Assembly: GCA_902826695.1 (NCBI GenBank)
Contig: CADEFU010000001.1
Coordinates: 297,764-361,763 of the forward strand
Reading direction: 5' to 3'
DNA: 64,000 nt
From: an uncultured Alphaproteobacteria bacterium
GTDB taxonomy: Bacteria > Pseudomonadota > Alphaproteobacteria > Micropepsales > Micropepsaceae
Each line of letters starts with the position of its first letter. Positions within the stretch are counted from its first letter, which is position 1. The notes beneath the pieces are model-generated. The model searched no databases and was not told the origin of the DNA. It worked only from the letters and a program-made list of their open reading frames with translations. Of this stretch, positions 57,649 through 64,000 are shown piece after piece. The position numbers were made by a program, and so were the translations under genes.

Positions 57649-58464
57649 TTAGAACGCACGCGGGCGGTTCTGCATGACGTCAATCCGGTTACCGTCCGGA
57701 TCATAGAACGTGAACCACTTTACGCCACCCGCGTCTTGCAGTGGAGTCACGGAAACGCCCAACCCTTCGAGCTTGCTGTGGGTCCCCTCCACATCTCCCG
57801 TGCGAAAGTTGGGAAACGAAGTCGCCGTCTGCGTGTTTGCCAACGTCTCGTCGGGGCCAAGCTGCCAAAGGCAGAGCGTGGCACCGCGGCCGAGGTCAAG
57901 CGTCACCGTTGGGCCCGAGCTGCCATTCTCGGTCGGGTTTAGTTCGAGTACACGGCCATACCATGCGCGCGATGAAGCCAGGTCGCGGACGCGAACCACG
58001 ACCATGTTGAGCGCGTCGAAGATGCCTGCATGCGGTTTCGGCCCGGCGGCGGGTCCCTGACCTCGGCCACCGAAGCCACCGCGGCCACCGCCTTCGTGAC
58101 CGAAGTTGCCACGGCGACCGCCGCCATCGCGATCGCGGAAGCCGCCACCGTCTCGATCACGATCGCGAAATCCGCCGCCACCGCCATCGCGATCGCGAAA
58201 TCCACCACCACCACCACCACCACCGCCACCGCCGCGTGGCTGCGGCGCGGGCGGGGGACCGTCGAGCTGAAGCTCAGCTGCCATCGTCTTGCCGCGATCT
58301 TGCGCGAGCTCGAAAGAGAGGTGCTGGCCTTCGGCCAACGTGTCGACTCCAGCTTTCGTCAATGCGGAGACGTGCACGAACACATCTGCTCCGCCGCCGT
58401 CCGGTAGAATGAAACCAAAGCCCTTAGCCTGATTGAACCACTTAACAGTCCCAGATTTCCGCAT
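57649..58464 (-). CDS. cold-shock domain / Gly-Arg-rich linker / VOC (glyoxalase-like) fusion
   Basis: A 271-residue three-part protein. Residues 1-69 are a cold-shock domain with RNP1 KGFGFI (14-19) and RNP2 VFVHV (28-32). Residues 70-144 are a Gly-rich linker with three FRDRD repeats and RGG-like pieces, as in RNA-binding or condensate-forming proteins. Residues 145-271 are a VOC fold ([51 protein letters not shown]) with the family metal-side pattern. I know of no such combination. The start is ATG at 58464. It leads an operon with a second CSD-like gene and a membrane-protein gene. Confidence 0.93.
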   Translation of the reverse strand: MRKSGTVKWFNQAKGFGFILPDGGGADVFVHVSALTKAGVDTLAEGQHLSFELAQDRGKTMAAELQLDGPPPAPQPRGGGGGGGGGGGFRDRDGGGGGFRDRDRDGGGFRDRDGGGRRGNFGHEGGGRGGFGGRGQGPAAGPKPHAGIFDALNMVVVRVRDLASSRAWYGRVLELNPTENGSSGPTVTLDLGRGATLCLWQLGPDETLANTQTATSFPNFRTGDVEGTHSKLEGLGVSVTPLQDAGGVKWFTFYDPDGNRIDVMQNRPRAF

Positions 58465-58611
58465 TGTCAGTCGCTCAGTCCTTGCGAGTCTATTGCCACG
58501 CCAAACTAGCCGCTGGATGTGCGCGCGTATTTGGGTCTGCCAAAGATGGCAACTCTTGACGCCCGAATCAACAGCAATGAAGCGTGTTCGCGAGAGAATT
58601 GATAACCCTTG

Positions 58612-59262
58612 TCATGGCCGCCGCGGGCACACTTTGTACGCACATCGGCGCGCGCCGGCGAGGATATGATCTGTGCGCTCGACCGTCACCGCAGGGCCCA
58701 AAGCGGCGCGGAAAACCTCAAGTTCTTGGCGGCACAGCCCGGTGCACGCAGTAGCTGCGCGACAGATGGGGCAGTGATTTTCGACGAGCAGGAATCCGTC
58801 GCCATCGGCTGCGGCCTCGGCCATGTAGCCGGCGGCTGTCCGTAGGCGGACTAATCGTTTGACCTTTTCGCGCAACGTGGCTGCGGACGCCAGCGCTGCG
58901 CGATAGTCGGTGATTTGGTGCTCGGTGCGCTTCTCGACAAGCTTGTTGAGGCCGCGTTCGCCGAAGACGTCGCGAATGTTGGCGATGAGCTCGACCGAAA
59001 GTTCGGCGTGAGCGTCGGGAAACAGCGGATCGGCTCGCTGTTCGACTTGCCAGAGTTTTGAGGGGCGGCCACGCCCGCCTTCTTTCGGTGACGCGGCGAA
59101 AGAGACAAGGCCGTCGTCCTCAAGGGCATAAAGGTGTTGGCGCACCGCCATGGCGGTGACGTCGAGGGCCAGCGCGATCGCTGCGGCTTCGCTTGGTCCG
59201 TTGCGTTTTAGGTAGTCGAGGACGGCGCGCTTGGCCGCGCCGGTGTTCTTCATATCGCTCAT
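58612..59262 (-). CDS. winged-HTH transcriptional regulator with C-terminal Cys cluster (SufR-like)
   Basis: A 216-residue regulator: N-terminal winged HTH (TGAAKRAVLDYLKRNGPSEA, then LALDVTAMAVRQHLYALEDD), a helical middle, and a C-terminal cysteine cluster ENHCPICRAATACTGLC with later RCAYKVCP. The layout resembles SufR-type Fe-S-sensing repressors, which hold a cluster with spaced cysteines. The start is ATG at 59262. It is divergent from a Rieske Fe-S gene with only 71 bases between, and an 8-bp TTTATAAA palindrome lies there (59269-59276), so it likely regulates that gene. Confidence 0.85.
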   Translation of the reverse strand: MSDMKNTGAAKRAVLDYLKRNGPSEAAAIALALDVTAMAVRQHLYALEDDGLVSFAASPKEGGRGRPSKLWQVEQRADPLFPDAHAELSVELIANIRDVFGERGLNKLVEKRTEHQITDYRAALASAATLREKVKRLVRLRTAAGYMAEAAADGDGFLLVENHCPICRAATACTGLCRQELEVFRAALGPAVTVERTDHILAGARRCAYKVCPRRP

Positions 59263-59333
59263 GTCTATTTTATAAAGAAGTTACTTGCGAAAATCAAGCG
59301 GCGGCGTTACATGCGACGGCAATGGAGGCTGGC

Positions 59334-60909
59334 ATGGCGGAATGGGTCGATACCGGGGCGCTCGCGGATCTGACACGCAAAGGGCGTCGCGTTGTGAAGA
59401 TCGGAGGCAAGCAGATCCTTCTGATCGAAAGCGGCGGGCGCGTGTTTGCCTGCAACAACAGGTGCCCTCACGAGGGCTATCCGTTGAGCGAGGGGACGCT
59501 CGGAACGGCGTGCACGCTGACCTGCAACTGGCACAACTGGAAATTCGATCTGGCGAGCGGCGATACGCTGGTGGGCGGCGACAGGCTTCGGCAGTATCCG
59601 GTCGAGATACGTGAAGGGCACGTTTGGATCGACGTCTCGCAGCCGCCGTCTGACGCGCTGAAAGAACGGGCGCTTGCCAACCTTGCCGAAGCGGCGGACG
59701 ACAACGACTACGAACGGATGGCGCGTGAGGTTGCGCGCTACTTGAAGTCGGAAGGCGATGCGCTCGAGCCGCTACGCCAGGCGGTCGCGCGCTCGGCTGC
59801 TCGCTTCGAGTATGGGATGACGCACGCCTATGCGGCGGCCGCCGATTGGCTGGCGCTGGCGGACTCGGCGCAAACACGCGAGGAGCGGCTCGCGGCGCTG
59901 GTGGAGCCGCTTGCGCATATCGCATGGGACACGCTGCGGGAGGCCGAGTATCCCTTCACAAACGAGGCAATCGCTTGGGATGGTGACGCGTTCGCCGCTT
60001 GTATCGAAGCGGAGGACGAGGCTGGCGCGATCGGGCGGCTGAACGGTGCGTTGGTGCAAGGCGCGCGGTTGCTGCCCGAGATTCGGCGAGCACTGGGGCG
60101 AGCGGCACTCGCGCACTATCAGGACTTTGGGCATTCGGCGATTTATGTGCGCAAGGGCTTCGAGTTGATCGAGCGGCTGGGCGCGGTAGCCGCGGGGCCC
60201 GTGCTCAGAGCGTTGACGCGATCGGTCATCTATGCGACGCGCGAAGACCGCATTCCAGAGTTTCGTCACTATGCGAAGGCGCTCGCAGCATGGGGCGCCG
60301 GGGCGGCCGGCAATGCGACTGCGCCGGCCGTGTTCGTCGGGCTATCGGTCAACGCCGCGCTCGACCGCGTGGTTGCGATGCCGGGAGATAGTGTCGACAA
60401 GTACCGAACGCTTCTGGAGGCGAACGCGCGGGCGATGTTGCGGTTCGACACGGCGGTCGATGCGCACACAGCAAAGCCGGTGTCGCACAATGTAAGGTGG
60501 CTCGACTTTACGCATGCGTTGACGTTTGCGAATGCGGTTCGGGTGGATTTGCGAAGAGCAGCGCGATCTGTGGCCGCAAGCGCTTCTGCAGCTTGCCTGT
60601 TTTCTGGGGCGCAATGCACCATTTGTGCTTGCGGAGGAGGATGGGGCTTGGGAGGTCCCAGATGCTGAGGCCTTTTTCGCAACGGAGCGCGCGGCGCTCT
60701 ACGATCATGGCATTCGTGAGCCGATCTTTGCCTGCCATCGGGTGAAGGTTTTGGCTGCCGTGGAAGAAGAGGTTGCTTGGGCAGGCGGTGGCCCACTCTC
60801 GCGCGCGCTGCTGGCGGCCACGAACCGGTATCTGCACTCGCCGATCAAGGGGCACCATGCTTTGCGGGCTGCGTATCAAGCTTTGAGCTTCGTTGACGCT
60901 GAGGGTTGA
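59334..60909 (+). pseudogene. Rieske [2Fe-2S] domain protein broken by a one-base frameshift
   Basis: The gene reads about 524 residues when one G is removed from the GGG run at 60541-60543. Without that, the frame ends at 60668 after unrelated codons, and the continuing frame (LWPQALLQLACFLGRNAPFV onward) runs to 60909. The N-terminal Rieske fold has CNNRCPHEGYPLSEG and CTLTCNWHNWKFDL: CxH and CxxH cluster ligands. The rest is a helical region of unknown function, with His-rich YPFTNEAIAWD and KPVSHNVRWLDFTHALTFAN. The start is ATG at 59334 with GGAGG just before. A sequencing error is possible. Confidence 0.8.
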
Positions 60910-61014
60910 GCGGCCTTTTGCCTCCCAACCGGATTGCCGATATGTACAGGATGCAGCATCCCCGCGATGCGTGAGCGCGTGAGCATGACCCTGGACCGAA
61001 AGTGGTAGGTAGCG

Positions 61015-61602
61015 ATGACGAAGGCCGTTGAATTCTTGTTCGATTTCGGAAGCCCGACGTCGTATCTCGCATACAAGCAATTGCCGAAGATTGCGTCGCG
61101 GCACGGGGCGCGAATTGTGTGGACCCCGATCCTGCTTGGCGGCGTGTTCAAGGCAACGGGCAATGCGTCGCCGGCGCAGGTCCCCGCGAAAGCCCGGTAC
61201 ATGAACCAGGATCTGGCGCGGTTTGCGAAGCGCTACAACGTGGCGCTGAATTTCAACACGCACTTTCCAGTCAACACACTGGCGTTGATGCGAGGCGCGG
61301 CTGCGTATCAAGGAAGCGATCAGTTCGACATTTATGTGAACGCGATTTTCGATGCCATGTGGGCGCACCCGCGGAACCTGAACGATCCGGGCGAGGTTGC
61401 GCAGGTATTGCGCGATATCGGCGTCAAGCTGGAAGACTTCTTGGCGCGGATCGAACGCGACGACGTGAAGGCGAAGCTTAAAGCCAATACCGAAGGGGCC
61501 GTGGCGCGAGGCGTGTTCGGAGCGCCGACGTTTTTCGTGAATGGAGAGATGTTCTTCGGGCAAGATCGCCTGGACTTTGTCGAAGAGGCGCTGCTGCCCT
61601 AG
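61015..61602 (+). CDS. 2-hydroxychromene-2-carboxylate isomerase family (DsbA-like)
   Basis: A 195-residue protein of the DsbA/HCCA-isomerase family: EFLFDFGSPTSYLAYKQLPK at the N-terminus (Ser in place of the redox CxxC), VARGVFGAPTFFVNGEMFFG near the C-terminus, and helical insert (NTLALMRGAAAYQGSDQFDI). Glutathione-dependent isomerisation in aromatic degradation is the known activity; substrate here uncertain. The start is ATG at 61015. It is on the same strand as the Rieske gene with 105 bases between; aromatic metabolism would suit both, which is inference. Confidence 0.9.
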   Translation: MTKAVEFLFDFGSPTSYLAYKQLPKIASRHGARIVWTPILLGGVFKATGNASPAQVPAKARYMNQDLARFAKRYNVALNFNTHFPVNTLALMRGAAAYQGSDQFDIYVNAIFDAMWAHPRNLNDPGEVAQVLRDIGVKLEDFLARIERDDVKAKLKANTEGAVARGVFGAPTFFVNGEMFFGQDRLDFVEEALLP

Positions 61603-61775
61603 CGTTCACCGTAGTTCGTCCCGATTTGGCCGGGTTTCGCGGCTGATTTCCGGGTGACCGTGTGTCTGCGGTCATTGCCCTGACCTGCCTGATATTGTCT
61701 GAATAGGCTGTGCCGAATGGCCGGGTGGGGCTGGCGTTCGGTTGGGGGTCGCGGCTGGCCGCGATTGGGGGCTAA
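61603..61775. promoter_or_regulatory. promoter region of the proteasome-like gene
   Basis: A 173-base non-coding stretch. I see no hairpin with a T-run and no known box; it must carry the promoter of the gene at 61776. A G-rich run (GGGGGCTAA) precedes the start codon and holds its ribosome site. Confidence 0.4.
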
Positions 61776-63086
61776 ATGACGTCAGAAGTCATGCTGCTGA
61801 ACGTGCAGGGCGGCGCCCTGGCGGCGGACAGCGCGCTCACGGCGATCGAGTACCATAAGGATGGTACGGCCAGCGTCCGCTATGAAAAGGGCGCGGAGAA
61901 GATTTTCATCTTGGACCAGGCTCTGCCGGTCGCGTCGATGATTTTCGATGTTGCTGAATTCTACCGATACCCGTGGGGCACGATCTTTGAGACCTATAAA
62001 ACTGTAACGCCTTCGCGCGGGAATACCGTGTCGAATGTGGTGCAGTCGTTGATGCAGTTCTTGGGGCGTTGGACCGCAGGGGCGGATCCGAAGGCGCAGC
62101 AGCTGTTGCCGCTTGAAGAAGGGCAGGAGCGGCTGAGCTTTGCGATCTACATGGCGGGGTTGGTTCAGCGGTTCCATCAATGTACGGAGTTGGCGAGCGG
62201 CACGCGTGCGCAGCAGATTGCGCGAGCGCTCGACATGCTGCGTTTTGAGACGCAGTTCGCCGGCGATTACTTTCAGACCTTGTTTCTGCCCGCGGGCGAC
62301 ACGCCGCAGCGCCGGCCGCTGATCGGTGAGAGTTCGCCGCGGCTTGTTGCACTGCTCGACCAGTACTTGGACAAGCTTTTGACGGGGATGCTTGCCGGCA
62401 TGTTCGGCAACGGTGTGATTTCGGGCGAGGTGAAAGCCTCGCTGGCTGAGATTACGGTTTCCTCGTGCTTGACCGATTGGATTCCGCCAGGGGTGCCGAA
62501 GACGGGAATCGTGTTCTGTGGGTATGGAGCTAGCGACGTGCGACCGGGATTCATCGAGATCCGCGTTGCTAGCGCCTTCGGTGGGATTGTGAAGCATCAG
62601 CTGGTTGCGGGTGGGGCGCCCAATCAACGCGAGACGGCTATGATCCGCTCGTTCGCGCAGACGGATTTGATCGAGGCGCTGCTGCGTGGCGCGCAGCCCG
62701 GCTACAAATACGTGATCTTTCAGTTGATGCGTCAGGGAATGACGTCGCTGCTCAATGCGGTCGGTGGCGAGATCGCCAAGAAAGATGCGGCGTTGGCTAA
62801 ATCCGTGTCGCAGACATTCGACCAAGCGCCGCTTGCGATTGCGCGGGCGATCTTGATGGCGGGTGACGACATCGCGCGGCATGCAATGGAGATGCGGGTG
62901 GCGGAAGTGGTCAATTCCGCGGCGCCGGAGGTTCTGGCGAACTATGCCGAGAAGTTGGTCCGGTTGTCGGTGATCGAGCACGAGTTGACGGGCAGTCAAA
63001 CGGTGGCGGAACCGATCGTGGCACTCCATATCAAGAAGGGGCGCGCGACATGGGTTCGCGGGTCCAAGAACGGGTCTATGGCATGA
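61776..63086 (+). CDS. proteasome-like (Ntn-hydrolase-type) protein, HslV/Anbu-like N-terminus
   Basis: A 436-residue protein whose N-terminus resembles HslV/Anbu/proteasome beta subunits. After Met removal it would start with Thr: T-S-E-V...GGALAADSALT. The Asp in AADS is residue 17 of the mature form, as is the conserved Asp17 of HslV, and a Lys in EKIFIL (residue 41) could serve as the active-site lysine. VASMIFDVAEFYRYPWGTIF resembles the following strand and helix. The rest (about 300 residues, ending RGSKNGSMA) is unassigned. The next gene overlaps its stop. Activity is inferred and not tested. Confidence 0.7.
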   Translation: MTSEVMLLNVQGGALAADSALTAIEYHKDGTASVRYEKGAEKIFILDQALPVASMIFDVAEFYRYPWGTIFETYKTVTPSRGNTVSNVVQSLMQFLGRWTAGADPKAQQLLPLEEGQERLSFAIYMAGLVQRFHQCTELASGTRAQQIARALDMLRFETQFAGDYFQTLFLPAGDTPQRRPLIGESSPRLVALLDQYLDKLLTGMLAGMFGNGVISGEVKASLAEITVSSCLTDWIPPGVPKTGIVFCGYGASDVRPGFIEIRVASAFGGIVKHQLVAGGAPNQRETAMIRSFAQTDLIEALLRGAQPGYKYVIFQLMRQGMTSLLNAVGGEIAKKDAALAKSVSQTFDQAPLAIARAILMAGDDIARHAMEMRVAEVVNSAAPEVLANYAEKLVRLSVIEHELTGSQTVAEPIVALHIKKGRATWVRGSKNGSMA

Positions 63087-63532
63087 GCAAGCACCACAGG
63101 GACAAGCGTAAGATCGTCAGCGATGTCGTGCTTGAAATACTCGAGCAAGGGCGCGCCGCGCGGGCGGACGGGCCGGCATCGGGGCTCTATGGGCGAATGG
63201 CGCAGATGTCGTCGGCGCTGACGCAGGCGGGGACATTGCTTGCGAAGATGGATCGCGGCGGCGTGTCCGGGCGCAAGCGTTCACCGCTGCAATCGCTGCT
63301 TGGATCGGTGGGAAAAGATCCGGCGCCTTCCCGGCGGCGGTCCTGGTTTTTCGCAGCGGCGACGAAGGCGGATATGCCGGATGCGCGGCGGATCGAGGCG
63401 TTGCTGAAGGCATCGGTAAAGGACGGTCAGCGGTTGGTTCTGGATATCGAGCACGCGCCGGGCGCGGCGAACAACGACCTTGTTTGCCACTTGCCGGAAG
63501 GCGCGAGCGATCCCGTGTGCGAGCCGCGCTAG
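63083..63532 (+). CDS. small protein coupled to the proteasome-like gene
   Basis: A 149-residue basic protein, MSKHHRDKRKIVSDVVLEIL..., not recognised. It has an N-terminal helix, a Gly/Ser/Arg-rich middle (GGVSGRKRSPLQSLLGSVGK, basic, likely disordered) and a compact C-terminal part (SRRRSWFFAAATKADMPDAR; LVLDIEHAPGAANNDLVCHL). Its ATG overlaps the upstream stop (ATGA at 63083-63086), so it is translationally coupled and a probable partner. A longer start at 63050 is possible. Confidence 0.65.
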   Translation: MSKHHRDKRKIVSDVVLEILEQGRAARADGPASGLYGRMAQMSSALTQAGTLLAKMDRGGVSGRKRSPLQSLLGSVGKDPAPSRRRSWFFAAATKADMPDARRIEALLKASVKDGQRLVLDIEHAPGAANNDLVCHLPEGASDPVCEPR

Positions 63533-63541
63533 CTATATTTT

Positions 63542-64000
63542 TCAGCGCCGTTTCGCTGCGGTGGGCGATTTCAGGCCGCTTGCGACGAGGCGGCTCCAAA
63601 TTTCTTCGGCATCTTCGGCGTAGCTGAAGAGGCGCAGATCGTCGGGCGAGATCATTTCCTCGTCGACCAGCGTTTGGAAGTTGATCAGGCTCGTCCAATA
63701 AGCGCGATCGAATAGGACGACAGGGACGCCGTCTACCTTGCCGGTTTGGCGGAGCGTGAGCATCTCGAACAACTCGTCGAGTGTGCCGAAGCCGCCGGGG
63801 AAGACGACGAGGCCGTTTGCGCGCATTGCCAGGTGCATTTTGCGCATCGCGAAATAGTGGAACTGGAACGTCAGCTCGGGCGTCGAGTAGCGGTTCGGCT
63901 CTTGCTCTTGCGGCAGGCGGATGTTGAAACCGATCGACGGCGCGCCGGCGTCGGCTGCGCCCCGATTCGCGGCTTCCATCGTGCCGGGACCACCACCGGT
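63542..64000 (-). CDS. LOG-family protein (cytokinin riboside 5'-monophosphate phosphoribohydrolase-like), partial
   Basis: The C-terminal 152 residues of a LOG/TIGR00730-type protein; the 5' end lies beyond the window. The signature motifs are visible: the TGGGPGTMEAANRGA segment at the window edge (Rossmann-like PGGxGTxxE type) and VVFPGGFGTLDELFEMLTLR. LOG enzymes release the base from nucleoside monophosphates; many bacterial members are promiscuous or stress related. It is convergent with the small coupled gene, 9 bases apart. Confidence 0.92.
   Translation of the reverse strand, partial: TGGGPGTMEAANRGAADAGAPSIGFNIRLPQEQEPNRYSTPELTFQFHYFAMRKMHLAMRANGLVVFPGGFGTLDELFEMLTLRQTGKVDGVPVVLFDRAYWTSLINFQTLVDEEMISPDDLRLFSYAEDAEEIWSRLVASGLKSPTAAKRR

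Noticed and set aside
1-64000. CRISPR arrays, rRNA, tRNA and transposases
   Set aside because: Looked for direct-repeat arrays, conserved tRNA T-loop sequences and transposase DDE patterns; none seen.

Overview
The window is a GC-rich stretch of bacterial chromosome, most likely from an alphaproteobacterium. The evidence is the gene families present (CHASE4 histidine kinase, PCuAC and DUF2946-like copper genes, DUF1294, DUF1330 and DUF1365 proteins, NhaD and CPA1 antiporters), FNR/FixK-type boxes, many GTG/TTG starts, and an intergenic repeat of the kind common in that class. Order-level placement is not possible from sequence alone. I saw no rRNA, tRNA, CRISPR array, transposase or phage gene. 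The only foreign-looking or decayed pieces are small relics.

Layout. 1-1708: tail of a spermidine/putrescine-type ABC transporter (two permeases) beside an AraC regulator remnant. 1.9-5 kb: CHASE4 sensor kinase, glutathione transferase and HAD phosphatase. 5-6.75 kb: divergent polyamine pair speE/speD with a structured leader. 6.9-9.1 kb: unknown protein and divergent LuxR- and TetR-type regulators around a palindrome. 9.3-11.9 kb: copper-type cluster (two DUF2946-like proteins, PCuAC chaperone, outer-membrane protein) with an FNR-like box. 11.85-12.45 kb: gene-free, with an 11-bp-period repeat array. 12.4-16.6 kb: overlapping cassette of two PYROXD2-like flavoproteins and a GcvT-like folate protein. 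16.6-19 kb: response regulator, small protein and FAD dehydrogenase. 19.2-24 kb: DUF885 lipoprotein and a serine-protease autotransporter. 24.3-27.3 kb: SPFH protein coupled to a degenerate NAD-kinase-like protein, plus a fragment of a second copy.

27.4-34.3 kb is housekeeping and stress: two GSTs, TerC and GDT1-family transporters, S41 peptidase and Lrp regulator. 34.4-38.5 kb: cytochrome b561 behind an FNR-like box, an endoglycoceramidase-like GH5 enzyme, a GNAT enzyme, MsrB and a dispersed repeat. 38.5-44.9 kb: acyl-CoA metabolism (MaoC, acyl-CoA synthetase, enoyl-CoA hydratase), a ChaC-like cyclotransferase and a tandem MFS pair. 45-48.6 kb: CPA1 antiporter with a cNMP domain plus DUF4424. 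49.2-50.6 kb: orphan ParA with a probable ribbon-helix-helix partner and a perfect inverted repeat upstream. 50.7-56.8 kb: Yip1, DUF1365, NhaD, a GIY-YIG-like protein and a large unrecognised exported Ala/Cys-rich protein.

56.9-64 kb holds the most unusual content: an operon led by a cold-shock-domain/Gly-Arg-rich/VOC fusion, a Rieske protein broken by a one-base frameshift beside a divergent Fe-S-type regulator, and a proteasome-fold-like protein whose N-terminus reads like an HslV/Anbu active site, translationally coupled to an unknown small protein. The best candidates for undescribed systems are this proteasome-like pair, the cold-shock/VOC fusion operon, the flavoprotein/GcvT cassette, the SPFH/NAD-kinase-like pair and the ParA/RHH pair.
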